From Flavobacteriales bacterium (GTDB lineage Bacteria; Bacteroidota; Bacteroidia; Flavobacteriales_F; PHOS-HE28), in NCBI GenBank assembly GCA_016719225.1, contig JADKAN010000004.1:310001-374000 (forward strand): a stretch of 64,000 bases of DNA, read 5' to 3'. Positions 18,356 to 26,912 of this stretch are shown in pieces. The translations under genes and the position numbers were made by a program. The notes beneath the pieces were generated by a model that saw only the letters and a program-made list of their open reading frames with translations, was not told the DNA's origin and did not search any database. Each line of letters starts with the position of its first letter. The first letter of the stretch is position 1.

Positions 18356-18442
18356 TTTTGTATGGCTGCTGTAAGGCTGTTATAAGCCGGTGTACCGCCG
18401 TTGTAAGCCCCGTGCGGGCGCGTGTGCATCCGATGTAAGGGT
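18356..18442. repeat. Degenerate 11-bp tandem repeat array
   Basis: Consecutive units TTTTGTATGGC, TGCTGTAAGGC, TGTTATAAGCC, GGTGTACCGCC, GTTGTAAGCCC, CGTGCGGGCGC, GTGTGCATCC and GATGTAAGGGT can be read end to end, with consensus nnTGTAAGsCC. The period is about one DNA helical turn. It lies in the noncoding gap after the TPR/HTH gene and before the next genes. Function unknown; it may be a multi-site operator or a decayed repeat. Confidence 0.5.
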
Positions 18443-18501
18443 GCTTCCGGCATCACCGCGGTTTTCTGTGCACACATTGCGCCCCTCCAACAAAAAGCGC
18501 C

Positions 18502-18723
18502 TTGAAAACCCCCAAAAAGAATGCCGCCGGCCCTGAGGAGCTGGACGACCTCGAACGCTTCCACGAGCGCATGAAGGACGAGGCCCAAGCGTGGCGGAAC
18601 CTGCTTGGGAACATGGACCGCTTAAAGACCGACCGGAACCCCGGCGCGCAGCCACCGGGCCCACCGGGGGAGAACCCGACCCAACATACGGACCCGCCTA
18701 ATGGCCCAAAGCCTTCCAATTGA
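18502..18723 (+). CDS. Possible small hypothetical protein (73 aa)
   Basis: Open frame from a TTG at 18502 (no ATG). The predicted peptide has a charged helical part (ELDDLERFHERMKDEAQAWR) and a Pro-rich tail. The composition is protein-like, but no family is recognised. It ends 19 bp before the start of the HAF-repeat gene. If it is not real, 18306-18742 is noncoding apart from the 11-bp repeat array. Confidence 0.35.
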   Translation: MKTPKKNAAGPEELDDLERFHERMKDEAQAWRNLLGNMDRLKTDRNPGAQPPGPPGENPTQHTDPPNGPKPSN

Positions 18724-18742
18724 ACTTAACCCTGCGAACATC

Positions 18743-20092
18743 ATGAACATAAAACACACGACTCTTGCGCTTGTCGCCACCGCGCTTTGCATCAACTCGG
18801 CTTCGGCCCAGTTCATCACGCGGCCGGACTACTATTCGCCCACGGGCCTGGCCAACGATGGCCTCGTAACGGGCTATTCCGGCCAGACGGGACCATGGTC
18901 CATCTGGAACCCGGACCTGCAGACCACGGAGAACATCGGAGGCACCGCTCCCGGCGATGGTGCCGGAGGGCAAGCACGCTTCTCCTTGGACGGCAACTTC
19001 ATCAGCGGTACCAGCCAAGGTCCGAACGGGGCCGCCTTGTCCCGTTACGATCGTGGCACCGGGCAGTGGACGCTCCTGGGCGACCTCGGCTTTCCGGTGG
19101 ACCTCTCCGTGAGCGGCGGCTACGCCATCTCCGGTGATGGCTCCACCGTGGTGGGCAACTCCTGGGCGGACACCACCGGCAACTATGCCTTTACCCACGC
19201 GGTGGCCGTGGACGCGGTGAACGGCGTGAGCGACCTGGGTACGCTGTTCTTTAACAGAAGCACCCGCGCCAATGCGGTGAACAGTGATGCGAGCGTGGTG
19301 GTGGGCTGGCAGGACTTCAACGGTCCGTGGAAATCCGCCGTGTGGCGCAAGGACCCGAACGGCGCGTACCTCAGGAATGCCTATGTGCTCTTGGACCCCA
19401 ACGGCGACCCCGATGACGAATTCAACCAGATGGGTGAGTGCAGTGCGGTCTCTTCGGATGGCACCTGGATCGGAGGCTACGGCGACTATGCCAACAACGC
19501 GGAGCCGTGGATCTGGGGCCAGTCCACCGGCGTGATCAACCTCGGGCACCTGCCCATGACCGGCACCGGCTATGTGGGCGGCATGAACGCGGATGCTTCC
19601 GTGGTGGTGGGCTGGTTCGACGGTGAGCTGTGGGGCGACCCCCAGACCGCTTTCATCTGGACGTCCGTAGGTGGCCTGCAGAACCTGGCCACGTATATGA
19701 CAGATGAAATGGGGATCGACCTGGGCAACAAGCAAGTGTCCGTCGCGAACTGCCTGTCAGAGAACGGCCGCTATGTCGCCGGTTACGGCATCGACTACAC
19801 GGACTTCTCGGGCTTCGCCTACCGCCTGGACCTCGCACCGACCACGGGCATCCACGCCGCCACGACCGCCCGCCTGCTGGAAGCGTATCCCAACCCCACC
19901 ACCGGGCGCGTCACCATCAATGTGGCCGGGCCGTCCAACCTGTCCATTCTCAATGCTGCAGGAAGCGTACTCTCGGAAGCCAGCGTGCAGGGCAACACGG
20001 TCGTTGACCTTTCTGCCTACGCACCGGGGGTGTACACCTTCCAAGTACGTTCCAACGGAAGCGTCAGCACCGGCCGCATCGTGAAGTACTGA
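18743..20092 (+). CDS. Secreted HAF-repeat protein with T9SS sorting domain
   Basis: 449-residue exported protein. Signal peptide 1-22 (ending SASAQF); repeated segments such as YAISGDGSTVVGNSWAD, AVNSDASVVVGWQDF, CSAVSSDGTWIGGYGDY and MNADASVVVGWFDG are extracellular HAF-type repeats, which build a propeller-like fold. The last 80 residues are a T9SS type A sorting domain (LEAYPNPTTGRVTINV, LSAYAPGVYTFQVRSNGSVS, GRIVKY), so it should be secreted across the outer membrane and processed. The ATG at 18743 begins a proper signal peptide; the upstream in-frame start at 18701 does not. Function unknown. Confidence 0.85.
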   Translation: MNIKHTTLALVATALCINSASAQFITRPDYYSPTGLANDGLVTGYSGQTGPWSIWNPDLQTTENIGGTAPGDGAGGQARFSLDGNFISGTSQGPNGAALSRYDRGTGQWTLLGDLGFPVDLSVSGGYAISGDGSTVVGNSWADTTGNYAFTHAVAVDAVNGVSDLGTLFFNRSTRANAVNSDASVVVGWQDFNGPWKSAVWRKDPNGAYLRNAYVLLDPNGDPDDEFNQMGECSAVSSDGTWIGGYGDYANNAEPWIWGQSTGVINLGHLPMTGTGYVGGMNADASVVVGWFDGELWGDPQTAFIWTSVGGLQNLATYMTDEMGIDLGNKQVSVANCLSENGRYVAGYGIDYTDFSGFAYRLDLAPTTGIHAATTARLLEAYPNPTTGRVTINVAGPSNLSILNAAGSVLSEASVQGNTVVDLSAYAPGVYTFQVRSNGSVSTGRIVKY

Positions 20093-20121
20093 AGAAGGGA
20101 AGCCCCATAGGGGGTATTATC

Positions 20122-20461
20122 CCGCCGTCATCGCGAGGCCCTGCGAAGCGCCCCGATACGTATCGGGGTCCTTTTGCGTCCGCGACCAAGCTCCCGTCGT
20201 CATCGCGAGGCTCTGCGAAGCGCCCCGATACGTATCGGGGTCCTCTTGGCGTCCGCGACTGTACTTATTGATCACGCGCACTAACACAAGATCGCTTCGC
20301 CCTAAGAAGGGCTCGCGATGACGGTCTGCAATTATCGCGAGCACTCCAGCCGTCATCGCGAGGCCCTGCGAAGCGATTTTCTACAGCGTCCGCGACTGTA
20401 TTTATCGATCACGCGCACTAGAACAAGATCGCTTCTCCCCAAAGCGGGCTCGCGATGACGA
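20122..20461. repeat. Three tandem copies of a CGTCATCGCGAG...CTCGCGATGACG element
   Basis: Copies start near 20125, 20198 and 20351. Copies 2 and 3 run the whole length (about 125 and 111 bp), bounded by inverted repeats CGTCATCGCGAG / CTCGCGATGACG and sharing inner GCGAAGCG / GATCGCTTC and CGTCCGCGACTGTA blocks. Copy 1 is cut short. Copies 1 and 2 carry the 18-bp palindrome CCCCGATACGTATCGGGG right after GCGAAGCG; copy 3 has ATTTTCTACA there instead. This fills most of the 470-bp gap 20093-20563; I see no gene in it. Confidence 0.75.
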
Positions 20462-20563
20462 TCAAGGGTCATGCTCGCGATCCCATCCCCCGTTCCTCGT
20501 TCCGTCCCGTCCGGTCCCGCACACAGCACCCCCATGTCGCGCGCTTCCATTACACTTGCCCCC

Positions 20564-21082
20564 ATGAACTGGCTCGACTGGACCTTGATCGCGCTCATCG
20601 GCTTCTCGGCCGTGCGCGGCTTTACGCGCGGCTTCGTGGTGGAAGTGGCCTCCTTGCTCGCGCTGGTCCTCGGCATCTGGGCGGCGGTTAAATTCAGTGG
20701 GCGCGTCGCCGACTACATCGGGCTGAGCCCGGACCGCGAGGTGCTCGCCTTCTTCATCACCTTCGTCGCCGTGCTGTTGACCGTGCACCTCGTGGCGCGC
20801 GTGATCACCAAAGGCATGGACATGGCCATGCTCGGACTGCCGAACAAAGTGGCCGGGACGTTCTTCGGTGCGCTGCGCTCGGCCTTCGTCCTCAGCGTAC
20901 TGATGAACGTGGTGATGGCGCGCTTGGAAAAGGGCGGCCCCATCCCGCAGGCCACCTTGGAAGAGTCACGGCTCTACGGCCCAGTGCGCGCCTTCGCGCC
21001 GTTCGTGGTGCCGGCCTTGGAAGAGACCAAGTGGTTGCACAACGCGCTGGACCTGTGGGACCGCCACATGCAGGCGGAGTAG
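20564..21082 (+). CDS. CvpA family membrane protein
   Basis: 172-residue integral membrane protein related to CvpA (colicin V production), with four predicted TM helices: WTLIALIGFSAVRGFTRGF, LLALVLGIWAAVKF, EVLAFFITFVAVLLTVHLVA and a helix around FFGALRSAFVLSVLMNVV. The GFxRGF motif after TM1 and the NKVAGTFFGALR region are typical. Start at 20564 by fit to the family; in-frame ATGs at 20471 and 20534 would add unrelated residues translated from repeat DNA. TACACTTG lies 5 bp before this ATG, suggesting a (nearly) leaderless transcript. Confidence 0.88.
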   Translation: MNWLDWTLIALIGFSAVRGFTRGFVVEVASLLALVLGIWAAVKFSGRVADYIGLSPDREVLAFFITFVAVLLTVHLVARVITKGMDMAMLGLPNKVAGTFFGALRSAFVLSVLMNVVMARLEKGGPIPQATLEESRLYGPVRAFAPFVVPALEETKWLHNALDLWDRHMQAE

Positions 21083-21118
21083 GTGTTGTTTCTGGAGCTT
21101 CGTCGTACACCAGAGAGC

Positions 21119-21205
21119 TGTCACCCCGGCGGAAGCCGGGGTCGCACAAGAACGGTATTGGCCGTGTGCGTTCGAGTGCGATACCGGTTCAAGCCCGGCA
21201 TGACA
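21119..21205 (+). repeat. TGTCAyCCCCGGC dispersed repeat, copy A
   Basis: Begins TGTCACCCCGGCGGAAGCC and ends AAGCCCGGCATGACA, so its ends are inverted repeats. The inner parts GAACGGTATTGGCC and GTTCGAGTGCGATACCGG match copy C in reverse orientation. It lacks the CCCCGATA palindrome. With copy B it fills the 346-bp gap 21083-21428. Confidence 0.7.
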
Positions 21206-21269
21206 ATCACTGCGCGCTCTCTCTTAGAGTAGAGGATGGAGTAACACTCCATCCTACTTCTTTTCCGGC

Positions 21270-21371
21270 TGTCACCCCGGCCCTGCCCCGATAGGTATCG
21301 GGGCGGGGCCGCAAACGAACGGTATTCTCCGCGTGCGTCCCGGTGAGTTACTGGCCGGGCCCGGATTGACA
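21270..21371 (+). repeat. TGTCAyCCCCGGC dispersed repeat, copy B (decayed, with palindrome)
   Basis: Starts TGTCACCCCGGCCCTG, contains CCCCGATAGGTATCGGGG (21286-21303), then GGCCGCAAACGAACGGTATT, and ends CCGGGCCCGGATTGACA. The second half is less conserved than in copies A and C. Confidence 0.6.
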
Positions 21372-21428
21372 ACGCCCTCCATTACCCCCTTGCCGGAACC
21401 CCTCGCGGCAAAGGGGTATATTCGCGGC

Positions 21429-22673
21429 ATGAGCGATCATATCATGCGTCCCGAAAGCCTGATGATGAGCTACGGCTACAAGCCCGAGCTCAGCCAAGGC
21501 GCTATCAAATGCCCTATTTTCCAGACCAGCACCTTCGTGTTCCAGAAGGCGGAGGATGGCAAGGCCTTTTTCGAAGTGGCCTACGGCCTGCGCGAGAAAG
21601 GGGAGAAGGAGGAACTGGGCCTCATCTATAGCCGCCTCAACAACCCCGACCTGGAGATCCTGGAGGACCGCCTTTCCCTGTGGGACGGCGCGCAGGGTTG
21701 CGCGGTGTTCGAAAGCGGCATGAGCGCCATCACCACTGTGCTGCTGGAATTCCTTTCGCCCGGCGACGTGCTGCTCTACAGCAACCCGATCTACGGCGGA
21801 ACGGACCACTTCATCAAGCAGGTGCTGACGCGTTTCGGCATCGAGGTGATGGGCTTCTACCCGTGGGAACAGGACAAGCTGGAGGAGATCGTGCAAAAGA
21901 GCGGCAAGGCCGATCGCATCCGCATGATCTACGTGGAAACGCCGGCCAACCCCACCAACATCCTCATCGACATCAAGGCCTGCAGCGCCTTGGCCAAGAA
22001 GCTGAGCACGCCGGACAAGCCAGTGCTCACCGCGGTGGACAACACCTACATGGGTCCGCTATGGCAACATCCGTTGAAGCAGGGCGCGGATCTCGTGCTG
22101 TACTCCGCCACGAAGTACATCGGCGGCCACAGCGACGTGATCGCAGGTGCCTGCCTCGGCAGCAATGAACTGATCGCGCGGGTCAAGGGCCTGCGCACCT
22201 TCCTCGGCTGCATGGCCGGCCCTTGGACCGGTTGGTTGTTGCTGCGCAGTTTGGAAACGCTGAAGCCGCGCATGGAGACCCAAGCGCGCAACGCGGAAAA
22301 AGTCGCGGCCTTCCTGAAGGACCATGCAAAAGTGAAGAAGGTGCATTACCTCGGTTTTCTGGACACGCCGGAACAGCAGGCGATCTTCAAGTCGCAGTGC
22401 CTCAGCGCCGGTGCCATGCTCTCGTTCGATATCCAAGGCGGCGAGCCGGAAGCGTTCCGTTTCCTCAATGCCTTGAAACTGGTGAAGCTCGCGGTGAGCC
22501 TCGGCAGTACGGAATCACTGGCGGAACATCCCGCCACCATGACGCACATCGGCGTGGATCCCGTGGAGCGCGATAAGCTCGGCATCACCGGTGGCCTCGT
22601 ACGCCTCAGCGTGGGCGTGGAGCATCCGGATGATCTGATCTGGGACCTGAAGCAGGCGTTCGAGGCGGTGTGA
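21429..22673 (+). CDS. PLP-dependent Cys/Met-metabolism enzyme (cystathionine gamma-synthase / methionine gamma-lyase type)
   Basis: Cytosolic fold-type I PLP enzyme of 414 residues acting on sulfur amino acids. The PLP lysine is in LVLYSATKYIGGHSDVIAG (about 217-235). Also visible are the phosphate-binding SGMSAI region, the YGGT tyrosine segment, the NPTN loop and the C-terminal SLGSTESLAEHPATMTH typical of the family. SRLNNPDLEILEDRLSLWDG, longer than in E. coli MetB, fits the subgroup simply named cystathionine gamma-synthase family; lyase or synthase activity cannot be separated by eye. ATG 21429 is preceded by TATATTCG four bases upstream. The gene is bracketed by inverted copies of one repeat. 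Confidence 0.88.
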   Translation: MSDHIMRPESLMMSYGYKPELSQGAIKCPIFQTSTFVFQKAEDGKAFFEVAYGLREKGEKEELGLIYSRLNNPDLEILEDRLSLWDGAQGCAVFESGMSAITTVLLEFLSPGDVLLYSNPIYGGTDHFIKQVLTRFGIEVMGFYPWEQDKLEEIVQKSGKADRIRMIYVETPANPTNILIDIKACSALAKKLSTPDKPVLTAVDNTYMGPLWQHPLKQGADLVLYSATKYIGGHSDVIAGACLGSNELIARVKGLRTFLGCMAGPWTGWLLLRSLETLKPRMETQARNAEKVAAFLKDHAKVKKVHYLGFLDTPEQQAIFKSQCLSAGAMLSFDIQGGEPEAFRFLNALKLVKLAVSLGSTESLAEHPATMTHIGVDPVERDKLGITGGLVRLSVGVEHPDDLIWDLKQAFEAV

Positions 22674-22698
22674 TCGGACACCACGTTATTGCGGCATC

Positions 22699-22802
22699 TG
22701 TCATGCCGGGCTTGACCCGGCATCGCACTCGAACACGCGCGGCCAATGGCGTTCTAGTGCGGCCACGCCCCGATACCTATCGGGGCGAGGCCGGGGATGA
22801 CA
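22699..22802 (-). repeat. TGTCAyCCCCGGC dispersed repeat, copy C (inverted)
   Basis: On the minus strand it reads TGTCATCCCCGGCCTCG, the palindrome CCCCGATAGGTATCGGGG (22768-22785), GGCCGCACTAGAACG, then GTTCGAGTGCGATGCCGG and AAGCCCGGCATGACA. It is the same element as copies A and B, in opposite orientation, on the other side of the PLP-enzyme gene. The remainder of the gap 22674-22898 holds nothing I recognise. Confidence 0.75.
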
Positions 22803-22898
22803 GTACAAATATGCGCGGGCATTTCATGCGCTGCACGCGCTCGGGTTTTTGCCGAGTGTGGAGCATCCTAGGCCTCCGGCTAGTCCAAGCACAAACGC

Positions 22899-24473
22899 TC
22901 ACCGCAACGTAGCCCCCGTCTTCCCGATCACGATGGGATCGCTGCTCACGCGTCCTGAAGGCTTGCCATTCTCCAGCTTCAGCACACCCCTTGGGCACAC
23001 CGCCGCGCAGATGCCACAGCCCACACAACTGGCACGCACGATGTTCTCGCCGCGTTGCGCGTAGCTGCGTACGTCGATGCCCATTTCGCAGTAGGTACTG
23101 CAGTTGCCGCAGCTGATGCATTGTCCGCCGTTGGTGGTGATGCGGAAGCGGGAGAAGAACCGCTGCTGCAGGCCGAGCACCGCCGCCATCGGGCAGCCGA
23201 AGCGGCACCATACGCGGCTGCCCATCAACGGATAGAAGCCCACACCCACCACGCCGCTGAACACCGCGCCGATGGCGAAGCCGTAAGTTTTGCGCAGCGG
23301 ATAGCTCTCCACGAAGAAGATATCGCCGCGCCCGGTGAGATAGGCGTGCGCCGTGAAGCCGACGATGATCGTCAGGATGCCCAACGCGAGGTAGCGCACG
23401 CTGTTCGGCACTTCCTTCACCATGCCGGGCCGGATCAAGAGCACTGCGCCCACGCCGCCAAGTACCACCGCGATAAGGCCGAGCAACATGCCGCGTGTAA
23501 GCCAGAATCCTTTCGCGCTGTCGCCGCTGAGATAGCTGTATATCAGCGCTGCCGTCATCACCACCACGAACACCAGCACGGAGTGGACCATCCACCGTTC
23601 GATCTTCCACGCCTTCACGCTTTTGTCGCTGAGCTGCCGGAAGGGATCGCCCGCTGTTTCCGCGAGGCCACCGCAACCGCACACCCACGAGCAGTACCAA
23701 CGCTTGCCGTAGAAGTAAGTGAGCACGGGCGAGATCAGGAAGATCATCGCCACGCCGAACAGCAGCATGAAGAGGCCGATGCCACCGCTGGACAGCATAG
23801 CCTTCACGTTCCAGTCGTCAAAGAAGGAATAGTTCAGCGGCCACATGTTCTTGAAGTCGTTGTAGGGCAGGCTGAGGCGCGCGAGCAGTTCCGGGATGAG
23901 GAACGCGAAGCCGAGCTGGAAGAACATCACCGAGCACGTCCGCAGCATCTCGTATTTGTTGTGGCGGTACTTCAACAAGAACTTGGTGCCCATGGAGAGA
24001 ATGGCCAGCGTGTAGAGCGTGCCGTACACTGACCATTGGCTTGCAGCGTTGCCACTGATCAGCCGGCTGAGCGGGTCGAAGAGTGCGACGATGCCGGTGT
24101 TGGCCTTGCCTTCGCCGCCCAGGCCGAGGTACTGCGGATAGAAGTAGAGCACCACGTAGAAGCCGGTAAGCAGCACGCCGATGACCCACGCAGCAGCGCC
24201 GCGCGAGGTGAGGCCCTTGTGCCAAACGCCGTCGTTCTTGATGCCTACCGGGCGGTGTGCATAGGAGCGCCACGCATAGCCCACCGTACCGCCAGCGATG
24301 GCGAGCAGCGCCGCGGTGAGCCATAGGCCCGCATGCGGGATGGTATCCATCGGCAGACTGACCAACAGCGCGAGCACGCCCAGCGCGGCAATGGCCAACG
24401 CGACTTTTTGCGGTGCGTCCAAGCTGCCGCTATGTGGCGCGGCGATCGAAAGGCTGTGGTCCGCACTGCTCAT
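22899..24473 (-). CDS. Membrane 4Fe-4S polyferredoxin (NapH/CcoG-like)
   Basis: 524-residue inner-membrane iron-sulfur protein with about ten TM helices. Two cysteine clusters lie in membrane-proximal loops (RWYCSWVCGCGG and SRVWCRFGCPMAAV, the CxxxC-type signature of NapH/CcoG/RdxA proteins). A C-terminal 2x[4Fe-4S] ferredoxin domain follows (CISCGNCSTYCEMGID and CVGCGICAAVCPRGVLKLEN). It is not a standard CcoG: it has extra N-terminal helices and the ferredoxin domain at the end. The start overlaps the stop of the FAD-dependent reductase by 4 bp (24470-24473), so the two probably form an electron-transfer pair across the inner membrane. Partner and acceptor unknown. Confidence 0.87.
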   Translation of the reverse strand: MSSADHSLSIAAPHSGSLDAPQKVALAIAALGVLALLVSLPMDTIPHAGLWLTAALLAIAGGTVGYAWRSYAHRPVGIKNDGVWHKGLTSRGAAAWVIGVLLTGFYVVLYFYPQYLGLGGEGKANTGIVALFDPLSRLISGNAASQWSVYGTLYTLAILSMGTKFLLKYRHNKYEMLRTCSVMFFQLGFAFLIPELLARLSLPYNDFKNMWPLNYSFFDDWNVKAMLSSGGIGLFMLLFGVAMIFLISPVLTYFYGKRWYCSWVCGCGGLAETAGDPFRQLSDKSVKAWKIERWMVHSVLVFVVVMTAALIYSYLSGDSAKGFWLTRGMLLGLIAVVLGGVGAVLLIRPGMVKEVPNSVRYLALGILTIIVGFTAHAYLTGRGDIFFVESYPLRKTYGFAIGAVFSGVVGVGFYPLMGSRVWCRFGCPMAAVLGLQQRFFSRFRITTNGGQCISCGNCSTYCEMGIDVRSYAQRGENIVRASCVGCGICAAVCPRGVLKLENGKPSGRVSSDPIVIGKTGATLR

Positions 24474-25771
24474 GCCGTCATGTGTTTACCGATGGTGAAC
24501 GATGCGCGCACCGCGGGTTCCATGCGCGTGAAGAATTCCGGATCGAAGGCGGCTTCGTGCAACTGTTCCACCACGTGGTCCACGGTCGCTTTTTCGCGCA
24601 GCCAGCGATCGAACACCTCATGCCGCAAGCGGAAGCCGAAGGTGTTCACGCCATGCAGCACGCGGCTTTCCGCATTCCACACCAAGTGCAGCGCGGACCT
24701 CCCGTTGGGGTGCTCCCAGTAATGCGCTGCTTCGCCGTCCTGCGCTCTGTTCGGCACGCGGCCGTAGGTCTGGTATTCAATGTCGAAGAACTTGGCGCTG
24801 TTGAACCAGATGCCCGGCGCGTATGCCGTGCGCTCGCCGGTGACAGTGCACGCCAGCGTCTCGCCCATCAGGCGGCCGGTGTACCACACCTGCTCGATAT
24901 TCTTGCGCTGCGGATCGGGATGCTGTTGGAATTCCACGCAGTCGCCGATGGCATACACATCTTGCACGTTCGTTTCCAAATACGCGTTCACCAGTACGCC
25001 TTTGTCGGTCTTGACCGCCGGGCTGTCCTTCAGCCAAGCGATGTTCGGGTGCACGCCAACGGAGAGCCCCACGAAACCGCAAGCGATCTCTTCGCCGCTC
25101 TTCGTGCGCACCGCCCGCACGCGGCCATCAGGACCAGCGAGCACCTCTTCCAATTCCGTGTTGAAGTTCAACAGTACGCCGTGCTCTTTCATGTGCCGGG
25201 TGATCAAGCCCGCCTCTTCTTCCGGAAGCACACCGCCCCAGAACGTGTCCTCGCGCACCAGGAAGGTCACGGCGATGTTGCGCGTGCGCAGCATCTCCGC
25301 CATCTCCACACCGATCAATCCGCCGCCGACGATCACCGCACGTTGGATGCCCGCGGTGTTCCCCTCCATCGCTTCCACATCCTGCAGGCTATAAAGTCCT
25401 TGCACGCCGGGAAGGTCCTGCCCGGGCCAGCCGAAGGTGTTGCTCGCGCTGCCCGTGGCGATGATGAGCTTGTCGTAGGGCAGGGTGTAGCCGTCCGCGA
25501 GCTGAACGCATTTCAACACGGTGTCGATCCGGGCCACGGTGCCGTGCTTCAGTTCGATGCGGTTCGCCGGCCAGAAGCCGTCCTCGTAGGGCTTGATGTC
25601 GCGGTAGCGCAGGTGCCCCATGTACACGTACATCAGGGCGGTGCGGCTGAAGAAGTGCTCGCTCTCGTTGCCGATCACGGTGATGGGAACATCGCTGCGC
25701 TTCCGGATGTGGCGCGCCGCAGTGATGCCGCTGATCCCGTTGCCGATGATGACGATGCGATCGTGGCTCAT
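24470..25771 (-). CDS. NAD(P)/FAD-dependent oxidoreductase
   Basis: 433-residue pyridine nucleotide-disulfide oxidoreductase family flavoprotein. The FAD Rossmann motif IVIIGNGISGITAARHIR is at the N-terminus, the NAD(P) motif AVIVGGGLIGVEMAEML near 155-175, and the second FAD segment DVYAIGDCVEF near 290. There is no redox-active CxxxxC pair, so it is of the ferredoxin/rubredoxin reductase type, not the disulfide type. ATG 25771 starts just before the dinucleotide fold; the longer open frame from 25843 would run antisense into the upstream region. Upstream and coupled to the polyferredoxin gene, it most likely feeds electrons from NAD(P)H to it. Confidence 0.88.
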   Translation of the reverse strand: MSHDRIVIIGNGISGITAARHIRKRSDVPITVIGNESEHFFSRTALMYVYMGHLRYRDIKPYEDGFWPANRIELKHGTVARIDTVLKCVQLADGYTLPYDKLIIATGSASNTFGWPGQDLPGVQGLYSLQDVEAMEGNTAGIQRAVIVGGGLIGVEMAEMLRTRNIAVTFLVREDTFWGGVLPEEEAGLITRHMKEHGVLLNFNTELEEVLAGPDGRVRAVRTKSGEEIACGFVGLSVGVHPNIAWLKDSPAVKTDKGVLVNAYLETNVQDVYAIGDCVEFQQHPDPQRKNIEQVWYTGRLMGETLACTVTGERTAYAPGIWFNSAKFFDIEYQTYGRVPNRAQDGEAAHYWEHPNGRSALHLVWNAESRVLHGVNTFGFRLRHEVFDRWLREKATVDHVVEQLHEAAFDPEFFTRMEPAVRASFTIGKHMTA

Positions 25772-25830
25772 GAAGGATGTGCGAAATTTGTGGTGCGGCG
25801 CATGCACGGTAGGCGGTCGCGACCATCGCA

Positions 25831-26853
25831 ATGTACCTGACAAGAAGCTTCCTGAAATTGGTGTGCTGCGCTTTCGTTGTGATCGGCACCTGGAGGATAC
25901 AGGCCCAGCCCATCGAAGGTGTTTGCTTCAGCGCACCGGCGGAGGAGGTGGGCGATGCCAGCATGGCGCAGGTGCAGGCCATCGGCGCCGATTGGATATG
26001 CCTGATGCCTTATGCCTTTGCGCGGACCGAGGACGGGCTGGTGCGCTTCGACCCGGATGGGCACCAGTACTGGGGCGAGCGGCCCGTGGGCATCCGTGCC
26101 ATGGTGCGCATGGCGAAGGCCCGCGGTATGAAGGTGATGTTGAAGCCGCATCTATGGCTGGGTCACGGTGGGTTTACCGGTACGTACGTCCCCGACAGCG
26201 CGATCGGATGGGAGGGCTACGAACGGAGCTACCGCGACTACATCCTCTACTTCGCGACGCTGGCGCGTGAAACGGGCGTGGACCTGTTCTGCATCGGCAC
26301 GGAGATGCAGGCCTTCGTGCAGGCGCGCCCGGCCTATTGGAATAAGTTGATCGATAAGGTGAGCGATGCCTACCAAGGGCCATTGACCTATGCCGCCAAT
26401 TGGGACGAGGTACAGGACGTGCCGTTCTGGTCGCGCATGCGCTTTATCGGCGTGGACGGATACTTCCCGATCACTGCGGAGCCCGCGCCCTCATTGTCCG
26501 CACTGGAGGCCGGATGGCGGCCGCACGCGGAAGCATTGGCACAGCTTTCCGCGCGGGTGGATCGTCCGGTGCTTTTCACGGAGATCGGCTATTGCTGCAC
26601 GTCCGCCTGTGCCGCACGCCCGTGGAGCGAAGATCCCGAGGCACCGTTGGACGAAGCCGCACAGTCCCGCGCGTGGCAAGCGTTCTTCAACGCACAGCGC
26701 GACAAGCCATGGTACGCCGGCTGCTTCGTGTGGAAGTGGTTCGCCGCACCGGACCTGGACGAAGAACGTCGCGGTAACGGCTTTTCCCCGCAGGGGCGCG
26801 CAGCAATGGACGTGGTGCGGAAGGAGTTCAAAGGCCGGAACGCTGCGCCGTAA
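25831..26853 (+). CDS. Secreted glycoside hydrolase-like TIM-barrel protein (GH113-like)
   Basis: 340-residue protein with signal peptide (about 1-25, ending WRIQAQ). The barrel signatures resemble GH113 beta-mannanase-like hydrolases: MVRMAKARGMKVMLKPHLWL, TGVDLFCIGTEMQAF (with a likely acid/base Glu at the end of a strand), MRFIGVDGYFPI and RPVLFTEIGYCC (candidate nucleophile Glu). The activity is inferred from fold only; several Bacteroidota proteins of this type are uncharacterised. It is divergent from the flavoprotein gene, with 59 bp between. Confidence 0.75.
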   Translation: MYLTRSFLKLVCCAFVVIGTWRIQAQPIEGVCFSAPAEEVGDASMAQVQAIGADWICLMPYAFARTEDGLVRFDPDGHQYWGERPVGIRAMVRMAKARGMKVMLKPHLWLGHGGFTGTYVPDSAIGWEGYERSYRDYILYFATLARETGVDLFCIGTEMQAFVQARPAYWNKLIDKVSDAYQGPLTYAANWDEVQDVPFWSRMRFIGVDGYFPITAEPAPSLSALEAGWRPHAEALAQLSARVDRPVLFTEIGYCCTSACAARPWSEDPEAPLDEAAQSRAWQAFFNAQRDKPWYAGCFVWKWFAAPDLDEERRGNGFSPQGRAAMDVVRKEFKGRNAAP

Positions 26854-26912
26854 CTTCGGGAACGTCCGTCAGTATTCCAACGCCAGCACGACTGACCATC
26901 CGGTACTTCCAC

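Noticed and set aside
20122..20461. CRISPR array
   Set aside because: Repeats are over 100 bp, only three, with inverted termini and no regular spacers; no cas genes nearby.
22777..23700. 307-codon minus frame overlapping the polyferredoxin
   Set aside because: Out-of-frame shadow of the real gene, Arg/Gly-rich.
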